From: Lachnospiraceae bacterium UBA5899
GTDB taxonomy: Bacteria; Bacillota; Clostridia; Lachnospirales; Lachnospiraceae
Reading direction: 5' to 3'
Length of the DNA stretch: 56,375 bases
NCBI GenBank assembly: GCA_002432425.1
Contig: DJEL01000008.1
Coordinates: 1 to 56,375 of the forward strand
Part shown: piece after piece, positions 25,810 through 34,983 of the stretch
Layout of the letters: the number at the start of each line of letters is the position of its first letter
Position numbering within the stretch: position 1 is the stretch's first letter
Translations under genes and position numbers: made by a program
The notes under the pieces: generated by a model
Database searches by the model: none
What the model was told of the DNA's origin: nothing
Seen by the model: the letters and a program-made list of their open reading frames with translations, nothing else

Positions 25810-26679
25810 ATGGAAACGAAGACAAAGAAAAAGAGAAAAAAGGGTGTTGTCGGAAACGTACTTCTGACCATCGGTCCCATGTCCCTCTGGACGGTACTGT
25901 TTTTTGTATTCCCTTTCATTTACATCATTCTGGTGAGCTTCTGTTCGAGGGACCAGTTCGGCAACATCGTTTACAGCTTTTCCTTAGGAGCTTACAAGAC
26001 CCTGACAAAAGCGGTGTATATGCAGGTTATCTTCCGTACCTTAAAGATGGCAGCCATTGTTACGGTGCTGGTTACCCTGATTGCTTACCCCTACGCTTAC
26101 TTTTGTTCCCGGGCGAGCAAAAAGATACAGAACCTGTTAATCATTGCGGTTATGATACCCTTCTGGATTAACTCGCTGCTCCGCATTTACGCGATTATGA
26201 ACTTTACATCCAAGAACGGACTCATCAATAACTTCCTGATGGGAATGGGCATCATCAAGGAACCCATTCAGATTTTGTATACCACGGGAGCCGTTTACTT
26301 CGGTCTGGTATACAGTCTGGTTCCTATGATGGTTATGCCGCTTTACTCCTGTCTGGAGAAAATCGACCCGGCGGTACTGGAAGCCGGAAGAGATTTGGGA
26401 TGCTCCTCGGGACAGCTTTTTCGGAAAGTAATTTTCCCGCTTTCCATTCCCGGCATCATGGGCGGTCTGGTTTTGGTATTTGTACCCGCCATGTTTAACT
26501 TCTACATCGCGGATGCCCTGGGCGGCGGCAAAACCATTATCATCGGCAACCTGATATCCTCCCAGTTCTCTACGGCAAAGAACTGGCCTCTCGGCGCAGC
26601 CCTTTCCGTAGTGGTTATGATTATCAGCACCGCCATCATTATGATAAAGAATAAAATAGAGAGAGCGAGGTCGTATTGA
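25810..26679 (+). CDS. potB: polyamine-type ABC permease PotB
   Basis: A 289-aa inner-membrane permease with six hydrophobic segments and the EAA-type cytoplasmic loop E-A-G-R-D-L-G-C-S (about residues 192-200) that docks the ATPase. The N-terminus is strongly basic (K-T-K-K-K-R-K-K-G). Ends one base before the potC start. Confidence 0.92.
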   Translation: METKTKKKRKKGVVGNVLLTIGPMSLWTVLFFVFPFIYIILVSFCSRDQFGNIVYSFSLGAYKTLTKAVYMQVIFRTLKMAAIVTVLVTLIAYPYAYFCSRASKKIQNLLIIAVMIPFWINSLLRIYAIMNFTSKNGLINNFLMGMGIIKEPIQILYTTGAVYFGLVYSLVPMMVMPLYSCLEKIDPAVLEAGRDLGCSSGQLFRKVIFPLSIPGIMGGLVLVFVPAMFNFYIADALGGGKTIIIGNLISSQFSTAKNWPLGAALSVVVMIISTAIIMIKNKIERARSY

Positions 26680-26680
26680 T

Positions 26681-27469
26681 ATGAAGAAAAAACTTGGGCC
26701 CGGAGCCATATTCTACATTTTACTGTTTTTAATTCTGCTCTACGCACCTATCGCCATGATGGTTACCTATTCCTTTAACAATTCGGAACTGGATATGGGC
26801 TGGAGCGGATTTACCTTAAGGTGGTACAAGGAGCTGTTTGCGGCACAGGATGCAAAAAAGGCGGTTATCAATTCCCTCATTGTTTCCTGCACCAGCACGG
26901 CAATTTCCATTTTGCTCGGCGCCTTTGCCGCCATCGGCTTTCACAAATTTGAATTCAAAGGAAAGAACTTGCTCGACTCTTTCTTTTACATTCCCACCAT
27001 TGTACCGGCGATGCTGCTTGGTGTTTCCCTTTTGTCATTGTTCGACATCATGCACATCAGCTTAAGCAAGGTTACCATTATCATTTCCCACGTAACCTTC
27101 TGCATGCCGGTCTGCTTCAACAATATACGTGTGGCGTTAAACGGCTTTGACAAGTCCATCGAAGAAGCGGCGCAGGATTTGGGATGCACCCAGATACAGG
27201 TCATCACCAAGGTGCTGCTCCCCAACCTGGTACCGGCAATGCTTTCCGGCGGACTGCTTGCCTTTACCTTCTCTTTGGAGGATGTGCTTACCACCTTCTT
27301 CGTGGCAGGTCCCAAGGATACCACACTTTCCATGTATATCTTCGGACAGATGAAATCGGGCATGAAGCCCACCATTAACGCTTTGAGTACCCTGCTTATC
27401 ATTGTCACCGTTACCATCGGCGTCATTATGCAGGTCATTCAAAATAGAAGCATTGCAAAAAACAAGTAG
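26681..27469 (+). CDS. potC: polyamine-type ABC permease PotC
   Basis: A 262-aa permease with six hydrophobic segments and EAA loop E-E-A-A-Q-D-L-G-C-T (about 160-169). Pairs with PotB to form the channel. Positions and sizes match the potABCD order. Confidence 0.92.
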   Translation: MKKKLGPGAIFYILLFLILLYAPIAMMVTYSFNNSELDMGWSGFTLRWYKELFAAQDAKKAVINSLIVSCTSTAISILLGAFAAIGFHKFEFKGKNLLDSFFYIPTIVPAMLLGVSLLSLFDIMHISLSKVTIIISHVTFCMPVCFNNIRVALNGFDKSIEEAAQDLGCTQIQVITKVLLPNLVPAMLSGGLLAFTFSLEDVLTTFFVAGPKDTTLSMYIFGQMKSGMKPTINALSTLLIIVTVTIGVIMQVIQNRSIAKNK

Positions 27470-27481
27470 GAGGACAACATT

Positions 27482-28621
27482 ATGAAGAAAAAAATCTTAG
27501 CCTTACTCGTAGCATCCACCATGGTGTTCAGCCTTGCGGCTTGCGGTGACGAAAGCGCATCCACCACACAGGGAAGTGAAAGCACTCCCGCATCTGCATC
27601 GGACGGAGAGGACACTTCCGCATCTGCTTCCGGCAGCAAGGGCGAACTGAATTTGCTTGCCTGGTCCGGTTTTGACGATGAAGCCATTAAAAAGCTGGAA
27701 GAAATGACCGGTTACACCATCAACTACACACAGTTTTCTTCTTTGGAAGAAATGGAAACCAAGGTAATGTCCAACTCCACCCAGTATGATGTGGCAATGT
27801 GTTCCGACTATGTCATCGAAGCACTGGTAGCACAGGATGAGCTGGAAGAAATCGATACCTCTAAGCTTTCCAATTACCAGTATCTTGGCGAACAGTACTT
27901 AAGTCCCTCTTATGACCCGGACAACAAGTGGTCCGTTCCCTATTCCGGCGGCGGTATCGGTATTTTAATCAACAGAGATGCCGTTGATACCGAAATCACC
28001 AGCTATGCGGATTTGTGGAAACCGGAACTGGAAGGTCAGATTGCTTTTACCGATGACGAAAGAATGGCGCTCTGCATTACCAACCTGGTAAACGGCAATG
28101 ATTTCAACGCCACTGACGAAGCTGCAATCCGGGCAGCGGGCGAAAAGCTCACCGAGCTTCTTCCCAACGTACATGCCTTTACCTACAACGACTACAAGAT
28201 GCTGTTAAACGGCGAAGCAAACGTTCTTGTAATTGCTACCGGTTCCGAATACAAAGCAGCCAAGGAAATGGACAACTGGGAATTTGTTATTCCTTCCGAA
28301 GGCATGCACATGTTTATTGACAGCTTTGTAGTTCCCAAGGGCGCCAACATGGATGCCGCTTATGCCTTTATCGACGCCATTATTTCCGAAGAGTATCTGA
28401 CCAGAAAGGGTGAGGATACCAACTGGGGCTACGGCTACTGCAACACCCAGGTAGAACAGGATGCAATCGATGCCGGTATTTCCGAAGATCTGATGCAGGT
28501 TGCTTACCCGGATGTGGACCCCGCAACCACCCATTACATGGCAAACATCGGCGAAGCTTCCCTGATTTACGATGAAGTATGGACCGAACTGAAGCTGGCA
28601 GCCAGCTCCAAGATGGACTAA
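27482..28621 (+). CDS. potD: polyamine-type solute-binding lipoprotein PotD
   Basis: A 379-aa lipoprotein: lipobox S-L-A-A-C with Cys21, then a Ser/Thr/Ala-rich spacer (about 25-57) and a PotD/PotF fold beginning L-N-L-L-A-W-S-G-F and Y-D-V-A-M-C-S-D-Y. It captures the substrate for PotABC. Because the rest of the island handles guanidine- or urea-like compounds, the ligand may be a guanidino or amide compound rather than spermidine (inference). Confidence 0.9.
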   Translation: MKKKILALLVASTMVFSLAACGDESASTTQGSESTPASASDGEDTSASASGSKGELNLLAWSGFDDEAIKKLEEMTGYTINYTQFSSLEEMETKVMSNSTQYDVAMCSDYVIEALVAQDELEEIDTSKLSNYQYLGEQYLSPSYDPDNKWSVPYSGGGIGILINRDAVDTEITSYADLWKPELEGQIAFTDDERMALCITNLVNGNDFNATDEAAIRAAGEKLTELLPNVHAFTYNDYKMLLNGEANVLVIATGSEYKAAKEMDNWEFVIPSEGMHMFIDSFVVPKGANMDAAYAFIDAIISEEYLTRKGEDTNWGYGYCNTQVEQDAIDAGISEDLMQVAYPDVDPATTHYMANIGEASLIYDEVWTELKLAASSKMD

Positions 28622-28696
28622 ACAAAAATTTTAAGAAAAAATATTCAAAGGAACAACCTGAATTAACCATTTACATGTCAGAAAGGAGGAAAGAAG

Positions 28697-30040
28697 ATGA
28701 CCAGGAAAGAATTTTATTCCCTTACATTAAAGACGGTTCTGCCCCTGATGCTGCAGTCACTTCTGACCTCCAGTGTGAACTTTATAGACCAGATAATGGT
28801 AGGAAAGTTAGGAGTATCGGAGATTGCCGCCGTCGGCGTTGCCAACAAAATCTACTCCCTTTTCTACCTGGTCTTATACGGAACCTGCTGTGCCTGCGTC
28901 ATGTTCGTTTCCCAGTACTGGGGAAGAAAGGACGTGGAGGGTGTCCGGAAAATCATGGGCATGACTTGTTCCATCACCGTGACACTCGGTGTGCTTGTGA
29001 CACTGGCGACGCTGCTTTTTCCCAGACAATGCCTGTCGCTGTTTACCCCGGATACGGCGGTAATTGACAGCGGTGTAGGCTACCTGCGTGCCATTTCCGC
29101 TTCCTATCTGCTCTTAAGCTTCATTTATCCCATTAACTACCTGTTAAGAGGACAGACGAGAGTGGGAATTGTACTGGCGACCGCCATCGGTTCCGTGTTT
29201 ATGAATATTTTTGCCAACTACGCCTTTATCTTCGGCAACTTCGGTATGCCCCGGTTAAATGTGGTGGGAGCCGCCATCGGCACCGTAGCCACCAGAAGCG
29301 TGGAGCTGACTATCCTTATTATTTACCTGGTAGCCAGCCGCAACGAAGTGATACAGGACATCCGGGGAATGTTCCGGTATAAAGGGCATGAATTTGTTAC
29401 TTTTATCAAAAAGGCGCTGCCCCTTGCTTCCAATGAATTTTTGTGGGGCGTCGGTACTTCGGTTTACTTAGTGGTTTACGGCCACATGGGAACGGAGGAG
29501 CTGGCAGCCATGAGCATTATGAACACCCTGCAGACCATGGTGCAGACCTTCGGCTTATCCCTTTCGAGTTCCGCAGCCGTAATTGTGGGAAACGAAATCG
29601 GAAAAGGCAACAAAAAGGATGTGTTTGTCTGCGGCGGACGGTTCCACAGACTGGCGGTATGCATGGGAGCCATGGTGGGGTTAGGACTTTTTGCCCTGAT
29701 TTCCCCCATTACCGCAGCCTATTCCCTGACAGGCACCCGGACGGGAATGCTCCTTCGGGAAACCCTTACGGTGATGTGCTGCTACCTGCCGCTCAGTTGT
29801 TATAACTCCATGAACATTGAAGGATTGTTCCGAAGCGGCGGCGATATTAAATTTGTCCTGCTGATGGATACCGGCGGTATCTGGATGGTGGGCATGCCTC
29901 TTACCCTCTTACTGGGAGATGTGCTTAAGCTTCCCCTTCTGTGGGTATTCATGGCATATGTATGTGTGGAAATTTACAAGCTTTTGATAGGATTTTTCAG
30001 ATACCGGTCGGGAAAGTGGCTGCATACCCTGTCCCTGTAA
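28697..30040 (+). CDS. MATE-family efflux transporter
   Basis: A 447-aa antiporter with about twelve hydrophobic segments in two similar halves; the N-terminus (T-L-K-T-V-L-P-L-M-L-Q) and 'V-N-F-I-D-Q-I-M-V-G-K-L-G' are typical of the family. MATE proteins export cationic compounds with Na+ or H+. Good AGGAGG site. It lies inside the nitrogen-scavenging operon, so it may export excess substrate or a product such as guanidine; this is inference. Confidence 0.92.
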   Translation: MTRKEFYSLTLKTVLPLMLQSLLTSSVNFIDQIMVGKLGVSEIAAVGVANKIYSLFYLVLYGTCCACVMFVSQYWGRKDVEGVRKIMGMTCSITVTLGVLVTLATLLFPRQCLSLFTPDTAVIDSGVGYLRAISASYLLLSFIYPINYLLRGQTRVGIVLATAIGSVFMNIFANYAFIFGNFGMPRLNVVGAAIGTVATRSVELTILIIYLVASRNEVIQDIRGMFRYKGHEFVTFIKKALPLASNEFLWGVGTSVYLVVYGHMGTEELAAMSIMNTLQTMVQTFGLSLSSSAAVIVGNEIGKGNKKDVFVCGGRFHRLAVCMGAMVGLGLFALISPITAAYSLTGTRTGMLLRETLTVMCCYLPLSCYNSMNIEGLFRSGGDIKFVLLMDTGGIWMVGMPLTLLLGDVLKLPLLWVFMAYVCVEIYKLLIGFFRYRSGKWLHTLSL

Positions 30041-30081
30041 CCGCAAAAAAGGAAATGCCAATGGCAGAAAGGATGAGGAAT

Positions 30082-30660
30082 ATGAAAATACCCAAAAACA
30101 GTGCATTACTGGTAATTGATTTACAGGACGGAGAGGCAGAGGACGGCATAAACGACGGTATTCCCGTTATGCAGGGTTCCCACACCTATGAAAACGCTCC
30201 GAAGATTATAAAATTTTTCCGGGAGCACAACCTTCCGGTGGTACAGATAAGGGAATGCCACAGAGCGGACAAATCCGATTTCGGCAGGGAGCTTGACGGC
30301 GTGGAAGGTGAGCATTGCCTGGAAGGAACGAAGGCGGTGGAATATCTCCCCATTACGAAGCCGGAAGGCAACGATTACCTCATTGTGAAAAGAAGATACA
30401 GCGCGTTCATCGGCACGGACTTAGACATTTTACTCCGCTGCTTGAAGGTGGACACCCTGTTTTTAATCGGCGGACTTACCGATGTGTGCGTGCATTTCAC
30501 CGCCGTGGATGCCCACCAGTGGAACTACCACTTCTACGTGGTAACGGACAGCGTGACCGGTTCTTCCTGGAAGGCACACGAATATGCGCTGAAAAACATG
30601 AAATATCTGCAGAGAGAGTCCAACATTACCACAGAAGACATTCTGACGGCAGAGGTGTAG
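30082..30660 (+). CDS. isochorismatase-like cysteine hydrolase 1
   Basis: A 192-aa enzyme with the Asp-Lys-Cys triad of the cysteine hydrolase family: Asp13 (L-V-I-D-L-Q-D), Lys103 (V-K-R-R-Y-S-A-F) and Cys136 (T-D-V-C-V-H-F). Relatives hydrolyse amides, ureides and biuret. Start 30082 (M-K-I-P-K-N-S-A-L-L) mirrors the start of the next gene and has AAAGGATGAGGAA upstream; an ATG at 30061 is possible. It sits between the MATE gene and its own paralogue and upstream of allophanate hydrolase, consistent with production of allophanate from biuret (inference). Confidence 0.88.
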   Translation: MKIPKNSALLVIDLQDGEAEDGINDGIPVMQGSHTYENAPKIIKFFREHNLPVVQIRECHRADKSDFGRELDGVEGEHCLEGTKAVEYLPITKPEGNDYLIVKRRYSAFIGTDLDILLRCLKVDTLFLIGGLTDVCVHFTAVDAHQWNYHFYVVTDSVTGSSWKAHEYALKNMKYLQRESNITTEDILTAEV

Positions 30661-30678
30661 GAGAGGAGAGTGACAGCT

Positions 30679-31251
30679 ATGAAAATACCGGAAAACAGTG
30701 CTTTATTATTGGTGGATGTGCAGGCATCCAAGGTGCATATGCCCGTATACGACGGCGAAGAACAGCAGCAGAGAATTAAATATTACCATGAAAATATCGT
30801 GAAGGTTGTGGATTTCTTCCGCCAGAAGAAGGACTTCCCCATTATCCACATCATCGAACTGCACCGCGACGATTTATCCGATTTCGGCAGGGAGTTAGAC
30901 GGCTCCGAGCATGTGCATTGTCTGGAAAAGGACTCCTACTTCTGGGAAGGCGCCGCTCCCATCGAGGGCGAATATACGATACCCAAAAGAAGATACAGCG
31001 CATTCTTCGGTACGGATTTGGAAATCCTGCTCCGCTGCAAGGGCATTGAACATCTTTTCATCTGCGGCGGCATGACGGACATCTGCGTGCATTTCACCGC
31101 CGTGGAAGCGCATCAGTTAAACTATCACATCCACGTATTAAGAGAGGCATGTCATACCCACAGCCCTCTGGATGTGGCAGAGGCGGCTTTTGAAAACATG
31201 GAATACTTCCAGACCGGAGCCGTCATGAGTGTGGACGATTTGGAATGGTGA
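30679..31251 (+). CDS. isochorismatase-like cysteine hydrolase 2
   Basis: A 190-aa paralogue of the preceding gene. The triad falls at the very same positions: Asp13 (L-L-V-D-V-Q), Lys103 (P-K-R-R-Y-S-A-F) and Cys136 (T-D-I-C-V-H-F-T-A-V). The two share long blocks but differ in the segment after residue 20 and in the C-terminal part, so substrates may differ. Start 30679 follows GGAGAGGAG; GTG at 30670 is less likely. Confidence 0.88.
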   Translation: MKIPENSALLLVDVQASKVHMPVYDGEEQQQRIKYYHENIVKVVDFFRQKKDFPIIHIIELHRDDLSDFGRELDGSEHVHCLEKDSYFWEGAAPIEGEYTIPKRRYSAFFGTDLEILLRCKGIEHLFICGGMTDICVHFTAVEAHQLNYHIHVLREACHTHSPLDVAEAAFENMEYFQTGAVMSVDDLEW

Positions 31252-31255
31252 GCCT

Positions 31256-32566
31256 ATGAAGAAAGAAGAAATACGGGAACTGGAGCAGATTGCGGCAGCA
31301 TTTGCTCCTTCCGTTGAACAGATAGCGGATGGTCTTTATGACCATCCGGAAATCAAATACGAAGAGTTTTTTGCATACAAGACCTATACGGATTATTTGA
31401 AGCGGCAAGGGATGACTGTTACGGAACACGCAGCAGACATAGCTACCGCTTTTGTGGCTTCTTATAAACAGGGGGAAAACGGACCCTGCATTGCTCTGCT
31501 TGCGGAATACGACGCCCTGCCCAATCTGGGACACGGCTGCGGACACAACCTCTTGGGTGCGGCTTCTTTACTTGCCTTTGAAACCACGGTGCAGTATATG
31601 AAGGAAAAAAACATTTCCGGCGAAATAAGGCTTTACGGCTGCCCGGCAGAGGAGGGCGGCGCCGGAAAAAGCCGGATGGTAAAGGCGGGCGTTTTTGCGG
31701 GAGTGCGGGAGGCGCTTACCTGGCACCCGGCGGACTACAATGCCATTACCAGCGGCAGCAGTCTTGCCAACTGTCAGATTTTGTTTACGTTTCACGGAAA
31801 AAGCGCCCACGCCGCCATTGCCCCGCATCTGGGCAGAAGCGCCCTGGATGCCTGCGAGCTGATGAACGTGGGAGCCAATTACTTAAGAGAGCATGTGCTG
31901 CAGGACACCCGCATTCATTACGCCTATCAGGATGCCGGCGGCAAAAGCCCCAACACAGTGCCGGAAGAAGCGGCGGTTCTTTACCAGATACGGGCGCCGA
32001 AGTCCTCTTATGTGGACGAAGTGAGCAGCCGCATCATTAACATTGCCAAAGGAGCGGCGCTGATGACGGAAACCACCGTGGAGTACCGGGAGGTTTCCCG
32101 GGTGGAGGAGCTTCGTCCCTGCCACCGCCTGGAGAAGCTTTTGTACGAAAACATGTGTCAGGCAACGCCCATTTTCTACACGGAGGAAGAACGCCGGCAG
32201 GCTGCGGAGATTGCGAAGCAAAATCCCTACAATACACTGGAGGATTTGCTCACAAAATGCGACCGCTACCCGGATGGGGAAGCCATGAAAGCGACGCTTA
32301 CCGCCCACATGCAGGATGTGATTTACGACTTTGTCCTGCCCTATATGCCGGATGACGCACCTCATTATTATTCCACGGATGTGGGAGATGTGAGCGGCAT
32401 TTGCGACACGGCGCAGTTTGCGGGCTGCACCTGGGCGGCAAACACCATGGAGCATACGAAAGCCGTGGTAGCGCAGGGAAAAAGCAGCATTGCCCACAAG
32501 GGGCTTCGCTTTGCGGCGGGCGTGTTGGCTGCCACTGCGGTGGACTGCCTGCGGCGGGCGGAGTAA
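31256..32566 (+). CDS. M20-family amidohydrolase (AbgB-like)
   Basis: A 436-aa metal-dependent amidase of peptidase family M20D. Metal-binding region E-Y-D-A-L-P-N-L-G-H-G-C-G-H-N-L-L-G at about 85-102, a second Glu pair in P-A-E-E-G-G-A-G-K (about 136-144), and H-P-A-D-Y-N. Closest in style to AbgB, which cleaves p-aminobenzoyl-glutamate, but the family also hydrolyses N-acyl amino acids. Start 31256 lies 4 bases after the preceding stop. Its role in this island is unknown; it could free an amine or amino acid from a conjugated nitrogen source. Confidence 0.85.
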   Translation: MKKEEIRELEQIAAAFAPSVEQIADGLYDHPEIKYEEFFAYKTYTDYLKRQGMTVTEHAADIATAFVASYKQGENGPCIALLAEYDALPNLGHGCGHNLLGAASLLAFETTVQYMKEKNISGEIRLYGCPAEEGGAGKSRMVKAGVFAGVREALTWHPADYNAITSGSSLANCQILFTFHGKSAHAAIAPHLGRSALDACELMNVGANYLREHVLQDTRIHYAYQDAGGKSPNTVPEEAAVLYQIRAPKSSYVDEVSSRIINIAKGAALMTETTVEYREVSRVEELRPCHRLEKLLYENMCQATPIFYTEEERRQAAEIAKQNPYNTLEDLLTKCDRYPDGEAMKATLTAHMQDVIYDFVLPYMPDDAPHYYSTDVGDVSGICDTAQFAGCTWAANTMEHTKAVVAQGKSSIAHKGLRFAAGVLAATAVDCLRRAE

Positions 32567-32658
32567 GGAACCAGAAAATAGGAAACAGCAAATGAGACAC
32601 GGGTGCCGTTGGACATGCGCCGGAAAGCAGGCAGGTGTCCGGGAGAAGGGAGACGCGT

Positions 32659-33441
32659 ATGGAAACACTGAAAGAAAAAGAGTGGATAACCCTGAATAAA
32701 GTGATTTTGGAAATATACAGCATTAAAACTATGGAAGAATTTGCCTCCCACATTCTGAAAATATGCCGAAACCTGGTGCCCTACGACATGGGCTATTTCC
32801 TGATTTACGATGAAACCGAGGCGGTCCGGGAAGAAACCGGCTATTCTGCGGCGGAGGGCATGGATGACGAGCTGTTTTCCGTTTACCTGAAAGAATACTA
32901 TGCCAAGGACTACCTGCAGTATTTTATCTCCCTGTTTAAGGAAAGCGCCTGCTACCGGGATACGGACATCATGGATGAGAGGCTGCGCACCAAGACGGAA
33001 ATCTTCTGTCACTTCATGGAGCCCAACGGCATTCCCTACGGCGCCGGCTGCGTGCTCTGGAAGGGCAATCAGATGCTGGGCGTCCTAAATTTTTTCCGCA
33101 GCGAAACTTTGGGGGATTTTACGGACAAGGAAATGTTTATCCTGAATTTGCTGCAGGACCATCTGGCGGAAAAACTCTATCAGTTGTTTTTAGGGAAAAA
33201 GAGTCTGGCACAGAACAGACAGGCGGAAAAAATGGTCCGCTTTGCGGACCGGATGGGACTGACGGCAAGGGAGAGGGAAAGCTTCACCCTGTTAATGGAC
33301 GGAAAAAGCAATCAGGAAATTGCGGATGACTTAAGCATTTCTCTTTCCACGGTGAAAAAGCATGTGGTGAACATTTTCGATAAATGCCATGTGGGAAGCC
33401 GCAGCCAGCTCCGTCAGGCATATGAACTTCAGGAAAATTAA
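32659..33441 (+). CDS. LuxR-type regulator with N-terminal GAF-like sensor
   Basis: A 260-aa regulator: an N-terminal GAF-like sensing domain (about 15-165; 'Y-D-M-G-Y-F-L-I-Y-D', 'G-A-G-C-V-L-W-K-G') and a C-terminal LuxR helix-turn-helix (about 198-255: 'L-T-A-R-E-R-E-S-F-T-L-L-M-D-G-K-S-N-Q-E' and 'L-S-I-S-L-S-T-V-K-K-H'). No receiver domain. Start 32659 has GGAGAAGGGAGA upstream. It is followed at once by a triple 11-bp repeat and a promoter before the DUF1989 genes, its likely targets. Confidence 0.9.
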   Translation: METLKEKEWITLNKVILEIYSIKTMEEFASHILKICRNLVPYDMGYFLIYDETEAVREETGYSAAEGMDDELFSVYLKEYYAKDYLQYFISLFKESACYRDTDIMDERLRTKTEIFCHFMEPNGIPYGAGCVLWKGNQMLGVLNFFRSETLGDFTDKEMFILNLLQDHLAEKLYQLFLGKKSLAQNRQAEKMVRFADRMGLTARERESFTLLMDGKSNQEIADDLSISLSTVKKHVVNIFDKCHVGSRSQLRQAYELQEN

Positions 33442-33472
33442 AAAAGTACCGGAAAAGTACCATAAAAATACA
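33442..33472 (+). promoter_or_regulatory. three 11-bp direct repeats, candidate operator
   Basis: AAAAGTACC at 33442 and 33453, and AAAAATACA at 33464: starts are exactly 11 bp apart, so the same face of the helix. They begin right at the luxR stop and end 13 bases before the -35 of the following promoter. Confidence 0.65.
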
Positions 33473-33484
33473 ACTCATGGATAA

Positions 33485-33512
33485 TTGTTAATACTTCCGA
33501 AAGGACTACAAT
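33485..33512 (+). promoter_or_regulatory. promoter of the carboxyguanidine/urea carboxylase genes
   Basis: TTGTTA (33485-33490), 16-bp spacer, TACAAT (33507-33512). The leader before the first ATG is about 45 bases; no riboswitch-sized structure fits. Confidence 0.62.
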
Positions 33513-33564
33513 AGAACCATGATTTACAAAACAAAGGAAACACAAAAGAAAGGTGGAATGTGTT

Positions 33565-34284
33565 ATGCAGAAGATTTTTACTAAGGAATTCAAGCCCGGT
33601 GAAAAATGGTCGGGCTGCATCGGAAAAGGCAAATATATTCATTTTAAGGCATTGGGTGACGACGCCAATGTTTCCATTCTTCTCTACAATATGAGAGATA
33701 CTTCGGAAAGGTACAACATGCCGGACTCCACAAAGGCACAGTACACCTACCACCTGACAGCGGGCAATGTACTGATGAGTGACAACGGACGCGTCCTTGC
33801 TTCCATCGTACAGGACTCCACCGGCTGGAACGACACCATTTCCGGTCATACCACCCGGATGATGACGGATGAAAAATACGGAAAGACCTCCTACCAGAAG
33901 GAAGGCAACGATTATTACCGCTGCGGCGAAGAAAACTTCAAGGTGGAATTAGTCAGAAACAACATGTCCAAGAGGGATTTGGTTCCCTGCGTCAACCTGT
34001 TCTCCAAGGTTTATGTGGAAGAGGACGGCAGCATGCATTATGTATCCGACCATTGCAAATACGGTGATACGGTAACCCTCCGTACCGAAATGGACATTAT
34101 CTTTATTGTTTCCAATACACCGAACCCCTTAGACCCGGCGAAGGAATATCCTTCCGTACCGGTTACCATGGAAGTTTACGATGCACCTCCCGTAGATTTG
34201 TTAGACCCCTGCGTACAGAGCAGAACCGAGAACTACCGTGCATTTGAAAACACCTGGGACTACAACAACTTACTGGGAATTTAA
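33565..34284 (+). CDS. DUF1989 'urea carboxylase-associated' protein 1 (probable carboxyguanidine deiminase subunit)
   Basis: A 239-aa protein of the DUF1989/urea-carboxylase-associated family. Motifs: 'L-T-A-G-N-V-L-M-S-D-N-G-R', 'D-S-T-G-W-N-D-T-I-S-G-H-T', 'K-R-D-L-V-P-C-V-N-L-F' and 'V-S-N-T-P-N-P-L-D'. In other bacteria two such proteins form a deiminase that converts carboxyguanidine to allophanate and ammonia. Start 33565 is preceded by AAAGGTGG; the ATG at 33553 lies inside that site. First gene of the four-gene set that ends with allophanate hydrolase. Confidence 0.87.
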   Translation: MQKIFTKEFKPGEKWSGCIGKGKYIHFKALGDDANVSILLYNMRDTSERYNMPDSTKAQYTYHLTAGNVLMSDNGRVLASIVQDSTGWNDTISGHTTRMMTDEKYGKTSYQKEGNDYYRCGEENFKVELVRNNMSKRDLVPCVNLFSKVYVEEDGSMHYVSDHCKYGDTVTLRTEMDIIFIVSNTPNPLDPAKEYPSVPVTMEVYDAPPVDLLDPCVQSRTENYRAFENTWDYNNLLGI

Positions 34285-34305
34285 TGGGAAAGGATGGCGA
34301 TTATT

Positions 34306-34953
34306 ATGTATGGATTTGTAGAAAAAGAAAGCGAACTGAAAATAGAAGATGCCGTATACGATAAGGTACTGGATGCAGGACTCGGCTGGCTCCACGAATT
34401 AAAGAAAGGACAGAAGTTCCGTATCTTGGACCTGGAAGGAAACCAGGCAGTGGACACCACTTTTTATGACCTGCACAACCCCGAAGACCATTACGGCGCC
34501 ATTGCCACCATCGTGGCACAAAAGAATATTTACCTGACCACCGGAACGATTTTAAGAGCCGAGTCCGGAAAGCCCCTTCTTAAAATCATCGCAGACAAGA
34601 CCGGCAGACATGACACCCTTGGCGGCGCCTGCTCCTCCCAGTCCAACACCGTGCGTTATGCGAGGGAAAAACGCTACATGCACAACTGCCGCGACAGCTT
34701 TATGCTGCAGCTTGCGGACACCACGGAGGACATCCGGAAACGCGACCTCGCGCCCAACATCAACTTCTTCATGAACGTACCCCTGACAAAAGAGGGCGGC
34801 TACAAATTTGATGACGGCGTATCGGCACCCGGCAAGTATGTGGAAATGGAAGCGCTGGAGGATGTCTGCATCTTAATCAGCAACTGCCCGCAGCTTAACA
34901 ACCCCTGCAACGCATACAACCCGACACCGGTGAGATTATTAATTTGGGATTAG
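34306..34953 (+). CDS. DUF1989 'urea carboxylase-associated' protein 2 (probable carboxyguanidine deiminase subunit)
   Basis: A 215-aa paralogue of the preceding protein. Motifs: 'D-L-E-G-N-Q-A-V-D-T', 'G-T-I-L-R-A-E-S-G-K-P-L', 'D-T-L-G-G-A-C-S-S-Q-S' and 'K-R-D-L-A-P-N-I-N-F-F' (compare K-R-D-L-V-P-C in the partner). Two related but distinct subunits are as expected for the heteromeric deiminase. Start 34306 follows AAAGGATGG; the ATG at 34294 overlaps that site. 21 bases separate it from the partner's stop. Confidence 0.87.
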   Translation: MYGFVEKESELKIEDAVYDKVLDAGLGWLHELKKGQKFRILDLEGNQAVDTTFYDLHNPEDHYGAIATIVAQKNIYLTTGTILRAESGKPLLKIIADKTGRHDTLGGACSSQSNTVRYAREKRYMHNCRDSFMLQLADTTEDIRKRDLAPNINFFMNVPLTKEGGYKFDDGVSAPGKYVEMEALEDVCILISNCPQLNNPCNAYNPTPVRLLIWD

Positions 34954-34983
34954 TCCCATTTATTAAAGTTAAGGTGATAGATT

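Noticed and set aside
33442..33564. Guanidine (ykkC-type) riboswitch before the DUF1989 genes
   Set aside because: Only about 50 nt lie between the predicted start and the gene, and I see no conserved motif of that class. The potA leader is also too short.
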